The notes below the pieces were generated by a model. That model searched no databases and was not told where the DNA came from. It saw only the letters and a program-made list of their open reading frames with translations. Position numbers and translations under genes: made by a program. From positions 76,455 to 123,680 of the forward strand of contig SDNZ01000001.1 of the NCBI GenBank assembly GCA_004524565.1: a stretch of DNA of 47,226 nt. Direction: 5' to 3'. This document shows positions 8,143 through 16,758 of the stretch, one piece after another. Position 1 is the first letter of the stretch. Each line of letters starts with the position of its first letter. The stretch is from Candidatus Thorarchaeota archaeon. GTDB taxonomy: Archaea > Asgardarchaeota > Thorarchaeia > Thorarchaeales > Thorarchaeaceae.

Positions 8143-8430
8143 ATGGCTTCGTATCTGTACCTTTATGATTGTAAGGAAGCTAGACGAAGTAATGCAAGGC
8201 GCGTGGCTTTTACCAAGGAGCTCTATGGGTATATTTACACTTGGAAAACGAAATCCGGAATCAAAGAAAAAAGAAAACCAGGTCTCTTAGACGAATGTGT
8301 GGGATCTGAAGCTGTCGCGGATTCAGCAATTCTAGTACCAGAAGAATCACGAGTATTATTCGATAGCTTATTCTCGACATATCGGGATATACTGAGTCTT
8401 AGGGTGTATGAAATTGTTCAGGAAACCTAG
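8143..8430 (+). CDS. Small conserved-looking hypothetical protein
   Basis: The track starts at 8116, but ATG 8143 ('MASYLYLYDCKEARRSN') excludes the palindrome from the gene and gives 95 residues. The protein is soluble and mixed alpha/beta, with basic patches ('ARRSNARRVAFTKELYGY', 'WKTKSGIKEKRKPGLL') and a regular C-terminal helix 'VLFDSLFSTYRDILSL'. I do not recognise the family and see no clear helix-turn-helix. It lies between two copies of the AGAACACGTGTTCT-type palindrome, so it is probably subject to, or part of, that regulation. Confidence 0.65.
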   Translation: MASYLYLYDCKEARRSNARRVAFTKELYGYIYTWKTKSGIKEKRKPGLLDECVGSEAVADSAILVPEESRVLFDSLFSTYRDILSLRVYEIVQET

Positions 8431-8454
8431 TATGTGATAATCCTGATATTCTTG

Positions 8455-8466
8455 GAACACGTGTTC
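8455..8466. promoter_or_regulatory. Palindrome GAACACGTGTTC (copy 2)
   Basis: Perfect 12-bp palindrome 25 bases past the stop of the small hypothetical gene. Same core as the copies at 8699-8716 and 8753-8766. Confidence 0.55.
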
Positions 8467-8520
8467 TAGTTACTATCATTCTAGCAGGAATCTGGATAAG
8501 GTCTGTGCATTACCTGGATA

Positions 8521-8690
8521 ACACCCCTTCATTTCCACTGCAGAAATAAAAATGGAGTGATTTTAAGCGATCAATATAGAATAAATAAAAATGGAGATAA
8601 ATGCAAGCTGCAAAAACCCCTATTTATACTTACCGAAATCGAATCTAATAGATAGGTGATTGAATTTTTCTAGTGGAAATGGAGGGGTCT
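8521..8690. other. Candidate replication origin: inverted ORB-like boxes around A+T-rich DNA
   Basis: Left box, minus strand 8521-8543: 'CAGTGGAAATGAAGGGGTGT'. Right box, plus strand 8669-8690: 'TAGTGGAAATGGAGGGGTCT'. Both share TGGAAAyG(A/G)AGGGGT with the box at 4353-4376 and resemble Orc1/Cdc6 origin boxes. They are inverted, with G-strings pointing outward, and flank about 125 A+T-rich bases (for example 'ATCAATATAGAATAAATAAA') that could unwind. Two copies of 'AAATAAAAATGGAG' (8544 and 8583) lie inside. Genes on both sides are transcribed outward. No initiator gene is present in the window, so this remains a candidate. Confidence 0.5.
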
Positions 8691-8698
8691 TATAGGTC

Positions 8699-8716
8699 TT
8701 AGAACACGTGTTCTAA
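8699..8716. promoter_or_regulatory. Perfect 18-bp palindrome TTAGAACACGTGTTCTAA (copy 3)
   Basis: The longest and most perfect copy of the series. It lies about 130 bases upstream of the iorA start and directly beside the right ORB-like box, so it could act on iorAB transcription, on the origin, or both. The core CACGTG is the same in copies 2 to 4. Confidence 0.65.
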
Positions 8717-8718
8717 CA

Positions 8719-8734
8719 GTAATACACGTATTAC
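8719..8734. promoter_or_regulatory. Inverted repeat GTAATAC-AC-GTATTAC
   Basis: Two 7-bp half sites with a two-base spacer, between palindrome copies 3 and 4 upstream of iorA. The same design recurs near 11361, 14334, 18181 and (reversed) 20681. Confidence 0.5.
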
Positions 8735-8752
8735 CTTAATAAAGTATAGATA

Positions 8753-8766
8753 AGAACACGTGTTCT
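8753..8766. promoter_or_regulatory. Perfect 14-bp palindrome AGAACACGTGTTCT (copy 4)
   Basis: The copy nearest to iorA, 80 bases before its TTG start. It follows 'TTAATAAAGTATAGAT', which contains a possible weak TATA element, so it lies about where transcription would start. That position suits repression. Confidence 0.6.
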
Positions 8767-8846
8767 AATTTATTTCCATTACCACAAGACTATTACACAA
8801 CTCAATAATGCTCGTCGACATACGTTTGAACGTGGAGGATCTGTGA

Positions 8847-10739
8847 TTGGCTAAACCTCAAGAACTACTTGAAGACTCTCCAGGGAAGAAGGTACTATTA
8901 CTTGCAAATGAAGCTATTGCACGTGGAGTACTAGAAGCTGGAGTTAGGTTGGTTGCACTTTATCCTGGTACACCCAGTAGTGAGATTGGGAACAATCTTA
9001 CATTCATGGCACCAAAGATACCTAATTTTTACTTTGAATTTAGTACGAATGAAAAAGTTGCTCTCGAAGTAGCTGGAGCAGCGGCTGTTGCTGGAGTTAG
9101 ATCAATGATGGTCTGTAAAGGACCAGGTCTCAATGTGGCTGCAGATCCATTCTTCTCACTTGCATACGTTGGAGTACGAGCAGGCATGGTTATCGTTGTA
9201 GCTGATGATCCAAGTATGTGGAGTTCACAGAATGAAAACGATAGTCGGTACTATGCATTGATGGGTAATATGCCTTTGATGGAACCAAGCGATCCTATAG
9301 AAGCTAAATCAATGCTGCTTGAAGCATACGCATTCTCAGAACAATTTGAGCTACCAGTCCTCTTCCGAACTACAACCCGAGTCAATCATACTAGAGCACC
9401 AGTTGAATTCGGACCAATCTCTTCACGCCCTGATAAAATTGAGTTTGAAAAAGAACCATTCCGGTTTGTACCAATTCCAGCTGTGGCTAGAGTTAGGCAT
9501 CCGTGGTTACTTGGACAGATAGAGAAAGCTCGTGAGTTTTCAGAAACCAGCCTTTTGAACTTCACTGAGGGTGAAGGAGACCTAGGTATCATTACTAGCG
9601 GGGTATCGTATAATTATGTGAAAGAAGCTCTTTTGGAGATGAATATCTCTGCAGAAATTTTGAAACTTGGAATCACCCATCCTCTACCTGAGAAAAAAAT
9701 GATAGAGTTTCTGAAGCGTCACAAGAAAGTCGTTGTAGTTGAAGAACTTGAACCATTCCTTGAAACACATGCTCGCCGCCTAGCTCAGCTTGAAAAAATC
9801 ACGGTTGATATTCTTGGTAAAGAGCAAGGTTTCTTTTCTCGTGTTGGAGAATATAGTCCAAGGATTGTTATAGAAGCTCTATGTAAAATTAATACTTGTA
9901 ATACACCTATTAATTGGGCAGATATTGATGCGAGATCAAAAACGGAACTTGATTTACCACCAAGACCCCCATTATTATGTGCAGGCTGTCCGCATCGTGC
10001 ATCTTACTATGCTATTCGGACAGCAACACGAGGGAAAGCAATCTATCCAACAGACATTGGATGCTATACTCTAAGTATTGCACCACCTCTAGAAACCGCA
10101 GACATTCTCTTTGATATGGGATCATCAATCACAACAGCATGTGGACTTGCTGAGGTTACTGATCAGGATATTGTTGCATCAATTGGTGACAGTACCTTTT
10201 TTGCATCAGGTCTTCCAGGTATAGTAAACGCAGTATACAATCAACATAGAATATGTTTGGTGGTCCTGGATAATAGAACCACAGCAATGACTGGCCATCA
10301 ACCGCATCCTGGAACAGGAATTACTGGAATGAGAAAAGAGGTTCCACCACTGGACATCGAAGAGGTTTGCAAAGGTCTCGGAGTTGAGTATGTGAAGACC
10401 ATCAACCCATTCGATTCTATTGCAGGTCTAGTTGGTGAAGTAAGAGAGATGGTAAAATGGGCAAGGGAGAATCATAAGCCTGCAGTCCTGATTAGTAAAG
10501 AACCCTGTGCATTGCTAAAAGCAGCAGATCGTCGTCGTGCAGGCGAAACGCCACCCAAATATTACGTTGATGCGGAAGAATGTACTGCATGCAAACGCTG
10601 TCTTAACCGGTTATCCTGTCCAGCAATGTATATGGATCCTGAAACGGAGAAAGCTGTGATAGATGAAACTCAGTGTAATCTATGTGGGACGTGTGTTGCA
10701 GTATGTCCACAAGGAGCAATAAAGAGGGAGGCGGAATAA
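8847..10739 (+). CDS. iorA: Indolepyruvate:ferredoxin oxidoreductase, alpha subunit
   Basis: Oxidatively decarboxylates aryl-2-keto acids from tryptophan, tyrosine and phenylalanine to aryl-acetyl-CoA with reduction of ferredoxin. The thiamine-diphosphate site is clear: 'IGDSTFFASGLPG' to 'LDNRTTAMTGHQPHPGTG' (about residues 447-490). The N-terminal part has the pyrimidine-type domain ('LYPGTPSSEIGN'). The C-terminus carries two [4Fe-4S] motifs, CxxCxxCx4CP (a slightly longer first cluster) and CNLCGTCVAVCP. Length 630 aa is normal. The start is TTG with 'GGAGGAT' upstream; the nearby GTG runs into a stop. iorB begins immediately after the stop. Confidence 0.96.
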   Translation: MAKPQELLEDSPGKKVLLLANEAIARGVLEAGVRLVALYPGTPSSEIGNNLTFMAPKIPNFYFEFSTNEKVALEVAGAAAVAGVRSMMVCKGPGLNVAADPFFSLAYVGVRAGMVIVVADDPSMWSSQNENDSRYYALMGNMPLMEPSDPIEAKSMLLEAYAFSEQFELPVLFRTTTRVNHTRAPVEFGPISSRPDKIEFEKEPFRFVPIPAVARVRHPWLLGQIEKAREFSETSLLNFTEGEGDLGIITSGVSYNYVKEALLEMNISAEILKLGITHPLPEKKMIEFLKRHKKVVVVEELEPFLETHARRLAQLEKITVDILGKEQGFFSRVGEYSPRIVIEALCKINTCNTPINWADIDARSKTELDLPPRPPLLCAGCPHRASYYAIRTATRGKAIYPTDIGCYTLSIAPPLETADILFDMGSSITTACGLAEVTDQDIVASIGDSTFFASGLPGIVNAVYNQHRICLVVLDNRTTAMTGHQPHPGTGITGMRKEVPPLDIEEVCKGLGVEYVKTINPFDSIAGLVGEVREMVKWARENHKPAVLISKEPCALLKAADRRRAGETPPKYYVDAEECTACKRCLNRLSCPAMYMDPETEKAVIDETQCNLCGTCVAVCPQGAIKREAE

Positions 10740-11354
10740 ATGGCAAGTAATACTAGTAATACAATAAACATAGCTATTGCTGGAGTAGGTGGACAAGGAG
10801 TTCTCACACTTGCAGAGATTCTTGCTAAGGCTGCATTAGCTGAAGGATTGAATGTACGAGTTGGGGAAATCCATGGAATGGCTCAGAGGGGTGGTCATGT
10901 AGTCTGCACAGTTAGGATTGGTGATGATGCAAGTGGTCCAGTCATCGATGCAGGTGCAGCTGATCTTCTTGTAGGCTTTGAACCTGTTGAAACATTACGA
11001 GAGATCCATCTAGTGAAGAAGGGTGGATATGTACTGATGAGCTCACATATTCAATATCCTGTAGCTGTTTCTATGGGAAAAGCTAAATATCCTGATCACA
11101 AGGATATCATAGATTCGATAAAGAAATTCACAGACAAAATCATCGAAATTGATGCACACAAAATTGCTATTGAAGCTGGAAGTCCCAGATCTCTAAACAT
11201 GGTAATGTTTGGTGGAATAATCGGAACCAATCTTATTCCCATTAGTAAAGAATCAGCACTGAAAGTAATCAGTGAAGCCTTCCCAAAGAAGTTTGAAAAA
11301 ATCAATAGCATGGCAGCTGAAATTGGGTTAGAGCAAGTAAAGAAGCAGATATAA
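10740..11354 (+). CDS. iorB: Indolepyruvate:ferredoxin oxidoreductase, beta subunit
   Basis: Gamma-type domain of 2-oxoacid:ferredoxin oxidoreductases, partner of IorA in the cytosolic complex. The N-terminus 'IAIAGVGGQGVLTLAEILAK' is the conserved nucleotide/CoA-binding block, and 'GEIHGMAQRGGHVVCTVRIG' is diagnostic for the subunit. 204 aa, typical length. ATG abuts the iorA TAA with no gap, so translation is probably coupled. Its 3' end converges with hypF, with only about 20 bases between the two stops. Confidence 0.95.
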   Translation: MASNTSNTINIAIAGVGGQGVLTLAEILAKAALAEGLNVRVGEIHGMAQRGGHVVCTVRIGDDASGPVIDAGAADLLVGFEPVETLREIHLVKKGGYVLMSSHIQYPVAVSMGKAKYPDHKDIIDSIKKFTDKIIEIDAHKIAIEAGSPRSLNMVMFGGIIGTNLIPISKESALKVISEAFPKKFEKINSMAAEIGLEQVKKQI

Positions 11355-11360
11355 TACATG

Positions 11361-11376
11361 TAATATTTGTATTACT
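11361..11376. repeat. Inverted repeat GTAATAT-TT-GTATTAC at convergent 3' ends
   Basis: Same half-site design as 8719-8734 but placed between the convergent stops of iorB and hypF, overlapping the hypF stop. A promoter role is unlikely here; a two-way termination or boundary role is possible. Confidence 0.4.
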
Positions 11377-13732
11377 ATCTCTCATCAGTCAATTTGGCTG
11401 CTGCTGTTGCTACTTGTCCTACAGATATTCCTCCATCACCAGGTGGCACAAGTGAATGAAGAACAGGGACAAGGTTGTTATTCCGGATGTGATTAGCAAT
11501 AGATCTTGTTAGTATCTTATTGACTGCTACTCCTCCCGAAAATCCAATATGAAGTATATCTTCATCTCGAGCTATCTCACATGCAATCTCAGCTAACCCT
11601 TGACCGATTGATTGTTGAGCTGCATATGCTAACTCCGAACGATTCAAACCTTTCTCCTTTAGTTCAATTACCTGTAATAGTAGATGTGTTGTGTCAAGAA
11701 CCTGTCCATAAATAGATTTGACATACTCTCTCTCGAGCTGAATGTCAGATTTTCTAGCGATAGCCTCCAATTTCATTGGGCATTCACCATCATAGGAATT
11801 TTTAGAACAAATACCCAAAGCGACAGCGACTGCATCAAGAACTCTACCAGTACTTGAGCTCTTTACAGTGTTAATTTTTTTATTACTTATCTTTACAAGG
11901 ATATCCAACATATCTGTAGTAATCTTCTGATTAGGTGATACTTCTGCTGTATCCAAGATTTCGAGAATCTTTTCTTTCTCCAATTCCTTACCTACAATGC
12001 CTAAGAAAGCTCTGGATGAATAAACTGCAGATAAATCTCCTCCAGCATATTCCTGTGCTTTCAATCCACCCTTACGCACGTAATCCCAGAGATCTCCTAC
12101 AAGAATCTCTCCTCCCCATCCAGTACTATCTTCTCCGTACCCATACCCATCTGCTGTAATACAAACAATACGATTTTCAATTGGTATTAACCCATCAACA
12201 ATCAAAGAAGAAAGATGTGCATGGTGATGTTGCACCCTAAAGAGAGGAATATCATTCTCAGAAGCAATTCGTTCAGCAAGTTCAGTACTTAGAAACTCAG
12301 GATGCAAATCGCAAGATACCCCATCTAGTTTTGAAATACCCAAGAGATGTTTCATATGCTCAATAGCTTCTGTGAGAAACTCTATGTTTTCCACCTGATC
12401 TGTATCACCAATGTACTGTGTCATATACACTCGACCGGATTTTGCAAGAGCTCCTGTTACTTTCTCTTCTGGACCAACAGCTAACACCTTAAGTGATTTC
12501 CATGGTCCATTGAAAACGAGAGGTTCAGGTACATACCCTCTTGCTCGTCTGATGAAGACTGGATTATCCTCCTCTGTTAATTTTACCACAGAGTCATCCG
12601 CACGTTGGTGAATTCTTCTATCATGAAGTAAGAAGTAATCTGCAATATCACCAAGCTCACTCATGATTGTGTCTGGATCAATATACATAGGCATCCCTGT
12701 AGGATTGGCACTGGTCATAACTAAAGCAGGTTCTTTAGAATACTTGAAGAGAATGTGATGCATTGGTGCATAAGGCAACATTACACCAATACTATCCAGA
12801 CCTGGAGCAATCAAATCGAGCACAGAATCTTGTATTAATGGTAATACACCAGAATTTAATTTCCTTGAAGCCAACACAATTGGCCTTCTCCAAGAAGTGA
12901 GAATCCGTTTCTCAAGCCTATTGATATCGACCAGCTTTTTGAGTGCATCAAGATCTCTTACCATCAATGCAAATGGTCTTTGGAATCTCTTCTTTCTTTC
13001 TCGTAGAATCTTTATTGGTTCTGTATCACTTGTTTTTGTTGCAATGTGAGTTCCTGCAATTCCTTGAAGGACAGCAATAGCACCATCATCAATTAGTCCA
13101 GCAATGGTTTCTATTGGATTGTTATCTGCGAAACTTTGTGCATCTCGATCTACTAGACGATATCTTGGCCCACATGTATCACATGCAGTTGTCTGTGCAT
13201 GATAACGTCTATCCAGTGGGTCTGTATAACCTGTATTACAAGTATCACAAAGTGGAAAATCAATCATTGTAGTATTCGGCCTATCATATGGGAGATCTGT
13301 AATGGTAGAATATCTAGGTCCACATGCCGCGCATGATGTAAATCCATATTGATGCCAGCGTGACTCAGAATCAAACAAATCCCTCACACAATCATTGCAT
13401 ATTGCAATATCAGGAGGAAGTACAGGAATTGCATCATCATTTCGTACTACAGATGATTTACGTATCAGAAAATCTGTAAACTTATTCTCTGCAGGTACCC
13501 ATTCAATATCCAATGTATCTATCCGTGAGATAGAGGGTAAATCATTCTTGATACGACTGATTAATTCATGGACTTGCTTCTCTGTACTTTCAACTACTAT
13601 CTCAACACCAGCATCTCCAAGATTGAGTACATATCCCATCAATGATAGGGACTTGGCAACACGATAAACAAAAGGTCTGAATCCAACTCCTTGGACAATC
13701 CCTGTTATACGGATTACCGCTTTTCTCTTCAC
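11375..13732 (-). CDS. hypF: Carbamoyltransferase HypF, [NiFe]-hydrogenase maturation
   Basis: Transfers a carbamoyl group from carbamoyl phosphate toward HypE for the cyanide ligands of the NiFe centre. Domains in order: acylphosphatase ('GIVQGVGFRPFVYRVA', residues 11-26), two CxxC zinc-finger pairs ('CNDC..CAAC', 'CDTC..CDTC', about 105-190), a YrdC-like domain (about 205-385) and a Kae1/TobZ-like C-terminal domain with 'QHHHAHLSSL', 'GFSGGVAVNK' and 'PPGDGGISVGQ'. 785 aa, full length. GTG start behind 'aaggtt'. No other hyp gene is adjacent, but a hydrogenase maturation protease lies at 40090-40587. It implies a [NiFe]-hydrogenase elsewhere in the genome. Confidence 0.96.
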   Translation of the reverse strand: MKRKAVIRITGIVQGVGFRPFVYRVAKSLSLMGYVLNLGDAGVEIVVESTEKQVHELISRIKNDLPSISRIDTLDIEWVPAENKFTDFLIRKSSVVRNDDAIPVLPPDIAICNDCVRDLFDSESRWHQYGFTSCAACGPRYSTITDLPYDRPNTTMIDFPLCDTCNTGYTDPLDRRYHAQTTACDTCGPRYRLVDRDAQSFADNNPIETIAGLIDDGAIAVLQGIAGTHIATKTSDTEPIKILRERKKRFQRPFALMVRDLDALKKLVDINRLEKRILTSWRRPIVLASRKLNSGVLPLIQDSVLDLIAPGLDSIGVMLPYAPMHHILFKYSKEPALVMTSANPTGMPMYIDPDTIMSELGDIADYFLLHDRRIHQRADDSVVKLTEEDNPVFIRRARGYVPEPLVFNGPWKSLKVLAVGPEEKVTGALAKSGRVYMTQYIGDTDQVENIEFLTEAIEHMKHLLGISKLDGVSCDLHPEFLSTELAERIASENDIPLFRVQHHHAHLSSLIVDGLIPIENRIVCITADGYGYGEDSTGWGGEILVGDLWDYVRKGGLKAQEYAGGDLSAVYSSRAFLGIVGKELEKEKILEILDTAEVSPNQKITTDMLDILVKISNKKINTVKSSSTGRVLDAVAVALGICSKNSYDGECPMKLEAIARKSDIQLEREYVKSIYGQVLDTTHLLLQVIELKEKGLNRSELAYAAQQSIGQGLAEIACEIARDEDILHIGFSGGVAVNKILTRSIANHIRNNNLVPVLHSLVPPGDGGISVGQVATAAAKLTDER

Positions 13733-13821
13733 AACCTTGGCTCCTTCTGGCTGCGGTGAAACATTATGAATATTAATCCAGTGACGTGGCTGTAGGTTAT
13801 TAAAATACAGGCTCGATTAAT

Positions 13822-13839
13822 TGTATTACCAATATTACA
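13822..13839. repeat. TGTATTAC-CA-ATATTACA element upstream of hypF
   Basis: Two TATTAC half sites in the same orientation with a short spacer, about 90 bases before the hypF start. It belongs to the GTAATAC/GTATTAC set seen from 5.3 to 20.7 kb, but here the halves are direct rather than inverted. Confidence 0.3.
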
Positions 13840-13900
13840 TTCCATTTCTTCTTTGTATAGGTCCTCTTAAGGCTAAGTAAGAATAAATCACTGAACAGGC

Positions 13901-14314
13901 TTGACGAATAGTACACATACCCAATCAATAGTCCGAGAACCAGAGGCGACCGCATCAATCTTGGCATCGATCCCTGATTGCCTTAAGGATACACTCCTTA
14001 GTTCATCTACACCAGAAGGCAAAGGAAGAAAATCTGTCTTGATATCTAGCAACAATCTTGCCAATCGTTTCATTCTTTCACGATGGGGAATTCGACCATC
14101 CCAAAGGAGAAGGTACAAGAATATCTTTACGTCTATTCGAAAGCACTGTAGAATTTTATTCAACCACTATCTCTTACGAGGAAGAATTGAATGGATTGAT
14201 ATCTCTGGAAAACATCTCTTTGGCGTGTACAAATTTGATGAGGTTCGTGGAAATCTTATCCTAGGTTTTGTTGTTATGACCCCAGAATCCGAATGGACCC
14301 TATCAAATCGATGA
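13901..14314 (+). CDS. Hypothetical protein (uncertain)
   Basis: The longest frame in this interval, 137 residues from a TTG. Its C-terminal part ('IEWIDISGKHLFGVYKFDE', 'NLILGFVVMTPESEWTL') reads like a folded beta-rich protein, and the N-terminal half is polar. A shorter frame at 14058 and a minus-strand frame at 13888 compete for the same bases. I recognise no domain and see no strong ribosome binding site, so the gene or its start may be wrong. Confidence 0.35.
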   Translation: MTNSTHTQSIVREPEATASILASIPDCLKDTLLSSSTPEGKGRKSVLISSNNLANRFILSRWGIRPSQRRRYKNIFTSIRKHCRILFNHYLLRGRIEWIDISGKHLFGVYKFDEVRGNLILGFVVMTPESEWTLSNR

Positions 14315-14333
14315 GATTCCTATGATCTGAATT

Positions 14334-14349
14334 GTAATACACGTATCAT
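14334..14349. promoter_or_regulatory. Inverted repeat GTAATAC-AC-GTATCAT
   Basis: Imperfect copy of the GTAATAC-N2-GTATTAC element, about 155 bases before the start at 14504, in a spacer otherwise without recognisable features. Confidence 0.35.
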
Positions 14350-14503
14350 AGTTGAACATTTATTACCATGAGATGTCCGTATACAAATGTGTATCCGCAC
14401 AGATGGACTGAGTAAAACAAAGAATAAACCTATTCTATGGCATCTAAACGTGGTTCTAACCCATTCATAGAAAAAAGTATCATAATTTGATGGAGACCAT
14501 ACT

Positions 14504-15052
14504 ATGAAAGAGAAATCTAAAGACCAACCTAATAAAAAGGACATCAAGAATCTCACAGCTGGAACAAAACAGGTATTGAAAGAACCAATACTAAAAAAAC
14601 TCCAAGAGGGTTCAACCCTGAGCCTTGCTCAGCTAGAAACGCTCCTAATTGATCTTGTAGTTGAGGATAATTATGGCACTCACATCACATATGAAGATAA
14701 GGCATCATATCGCTCAAGGAGTGGAAGCAGATCTCGGGGAGTATCAAGAGGAGCTTTCAATAGAACTCTAACTCAAGCAAGAACAAATGTTACACGATGT
14801 CTATACACAATGTTACTTCTTGCATATCTAGGTTTATTTGATTCCACAGTGTTTAGACCATTTGAAGTAGTAGCCACACGAATTGGAGACTATAGAAGAA
14901 TTCGAGATATCCTAGCTGGAAAGACAGAACTGGCTCAAGAAGATCTTGAGAGTGTTGCAGTAACAGAAAAAACAATCATGTCATTTCTAGAAGACCTTTC
15001 ATCTGCATTGGTATTGAAATCCGAGCTCTCACGAAAAAAGCCTGACGAATAA
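14504..15052 (+). CDS. Hypothetical helical protein
   Basis: 182 residues, ATG start. The N-terminal 20 residues are charged and probably disordered ('MKEKSKDQPNKKD'). A Ser/Arg-rich stretch follows at ~66-80 ('YRSRSGSRSRGVSRG'), then a hydrophobic helix 'CLYTMLLLAYLGLFD' and amphipathic helices to the end. No family is recognised. The basic Ser/Arg segment could bind nucleic acid. First of a rightward run with the small gene at 15072 and the HEAT protein at 15469. Confidence 0.7.
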   Translation: MKEKSKDQPNKKDIKNLTAGTKQVLKEPILKKLQEGSTLSLAQLETLLIDLVVEDNYGTHITYEDKASYRSRSGSRSRGVSRGAFNRTLTQARTNVTRCLYTMLLLAYLGLFDSTVFRPFEVVATRIGDYRRIRDILAGKTELAQEDLESVAVTEKTIMSFLEDLSSALVLKSELSRKKPDE

Positions 15053-15071
15053 TGAACTTTCACTCAGGTAT

Positions 15072-15281
15072 TTGAGAAAAAAGAAATGGCTCGAGCGTGT
15101 CGCACAAAGAAGCAGGACCGAAACATGGAATCGTTCGTTACCAATGCTTCAAGCGGCCATAAGCCATCTTGGAGGTTTTGAGGAGATAGAGATGACAATG
15201 AAGGTGCTTGAATCGTTAGCACGATCGCGACCCTATAGTATCAGCCTATCTTCAAGTGTTACGACACACTCATATTTGTAG
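15072..15281 (+). CDS. Small hypothetical protein
   Basis: 69 residues from a TTG 19 bases behind the previous stop, with 'ctcaggta' as a weak ribosome site. It starts basic ('LRKKKWLERVAQRSRTETW') and continues as a helix ('MLQAAISHLGGFEEIEMTM'). Close spacing and direction suggest translation coupled to the gene before it, but the frame is short and its C-terminus is low in information. Confidence 0.4.
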   Translation: MRKKKWLERVAQRSRTETWNRSLPMLQAAISHLGGFEEIEMTMKVLESLARSRPYSISLSSSVTTHSYL

Positions 15282-15363
15282 TAGTATCAATTGTACATAG
15301 TTCTAATCTTAGAACGGGAATTTTTGCATATTTTTTGGCGCGAAAGCCATAATCCTAATAATT

Positions 15364-15370
15364 GTAATAC
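15364..15370 (+). promoter_or_regulatory. GTAATAC half site upstream of HEAT protein gene
   Basis: Single 'TTGTAATACAAG' element about 100 bases before the start of the HEAT-repeat gene. The 170-base spacer here holds nothing else I can name. Confidence 0.25.
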
Positions 15371-15468
15371 AAGAAATACAATAAAAGGAAGACACAGATT
15401 AAAGATATCACTTTCAAATTTAGGAAATAGATAGTACAAATAATCAATCAATCGTGAGAGGGTCCTCA

Positions 15469-16713
15469 TTGGCTAAAGACAATAATCGTGAATCCATACT
15501 TCAGGCAGTCAAAGAACGTGTCAGACAATCCGAAGAACTGCAACTCACTCAGATGATAGTCACTGCTATGGGAGAAAGAAGGAACCGGGACTTGAGTGAT
15601 ATTATATCCCAAATAGAACAAGATAGAGGATGGGCTGTTGCACTAATGCACCTCTCTCGAGCTAATCAAATTCCTTATACTCTCCCAATTGGTGCAGGTC
15701 CCAATCATATGTTGATTGAAGAACTGAAATACCGCGAAATGATTTTCACTTTGCTAGAATGCAATGGGCTTGAACCAGTCCCTATTACAACGGAAGAAAT
15801 TCTCTCAGAATTGAAGAACGAAGATTCTTTGATTGACGCTTCACAGTTACTTCGTACTGATTGTGAGTCATTGGCTTCCAAACAGATTGAATCAGGTGAC
15901 ACTCTATTCTTTGATCTGACTAATGCTGATAGTTCTATATCTGCAAACATAGGATACCTTCTTGAAAAAATACAAAGTGATGAACTTGCCAATCTAATCC
16001 TCGAAAAACAAGATGACACAATCAACATTCTCCCTCTCTGGTACCTAGAGAAGGGAAGACAAACGTTATCACAATTAGGAATAAAAGGAACATCGATAGA
16101 TTCAGAAAGGTTTGAAATCGTAATATCTGTAATACAGCAAAATTTACCAACTACTGAATCAACCGAGCTACACGTCACAGACAAGCAATTGAATTATCCA
16201 TCAAATCCACATTATCAAAAACTACTCACCTCAATTATTAATCATGATATAGAAAGTCTAAGTTCACAATCCAGTAGGCACTCATTCCATTCACTGAAAT
16301 TCATGCTCGAAAATACCTTGGATATCTATGAGAATTCCCAATCAAGTTCTGCCTTTTGGAATATCCTATCCTGCGTGAATGCTCATGTCCGAGTCAGAAC
16401 TCCAGAATCTGTAATGCTACTTGAAAATCTTGCTCACTCTAAAGACACTCGAGTTGCAACAGCTGCCATAACAGGCTTAGGTAATTTCTACAATGAGGCA
16501 TCTGTGTCTGCTCTTGTAGATCTTCTTTGCCGTGCAAAAAATAACGAAGTAGTGAATACTGCAATACGTGCTATCAAGAATGTTAGTAAGAGATGTCTTG
16601 AAACCAAGTACATTGTGAGGAACGCCACCGAATCAAAGTTGTGCACAAACATCGGACATTTGAAACGATTATACAAGGATATTTGGAAGGAAGTAGACGA
16701 TTATTACTTGTAA
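15469..16713 (+). CDS. HEAT-repeat protein
   Basis: The track begins at GTG 15454, but TTG 15469 has 'GAGAGGG' at the right distance and begins 'LAKDNNRES', the same TTGGCTAAA start seen in iorA. The 414 residues are mainly helical. A recognisable HEAT pair lies near the C-terminus: 'LLENLAHSKDTRVATAAITG' followed by 'ALVDLLCRAKNNEVVNTAIR'. The middle section is divergent and polar. HEAT proteins are scaffolds, so no catalytic role is expected. The partner is not evident from context. Confidence 0.75.
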   Translation: MAKDNNRESILQAVKERVRQSEELQLTQMIVTAMGERRNRDLSDIISQIEQDRGWAVALMHLSRANQIPYTLPIGAGPNHMLIEELKYREMIFTLLECNGLEPVPITTEEILSELKNEDSLIDASQLLRTDCESLASKQIESGDTLFFDLTNADSSISANIGYLLEKIQSDELANLILEKQDDTINILPLWYLEKGRQTLSQLGIKGTSIDSERFEIVISVIQQNLPTTESTELHVTDKQLNYPSNPHYQKLLTSIINHDIESLSSQSSRHSFHSLKFMLENTLDIYENSQSSSAFWNILSCVNAHVRVRTPESVMLLENLAHSKDTRVATAAITGLGNFYNEASVSALVDLLCRAKNNEVVNTAIRAIKNVSKRCLETKYIVRNATESKLCTNIGHLKRLYKDIWKEVDDYYL

Positions 16714-16758
16714 TACAAATAATAGCATCATTCGACGACAGACATAAATCGAACTCAT

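Noticed and set aside
13888-14264. Minus-strand 91-aa and plus-strand 68-aa ORFs competing with 13901-14314
   Set aside because: Shorter, no recognised domain or ribosome site; the longer plus-strand frame was listed with low confidence instead.
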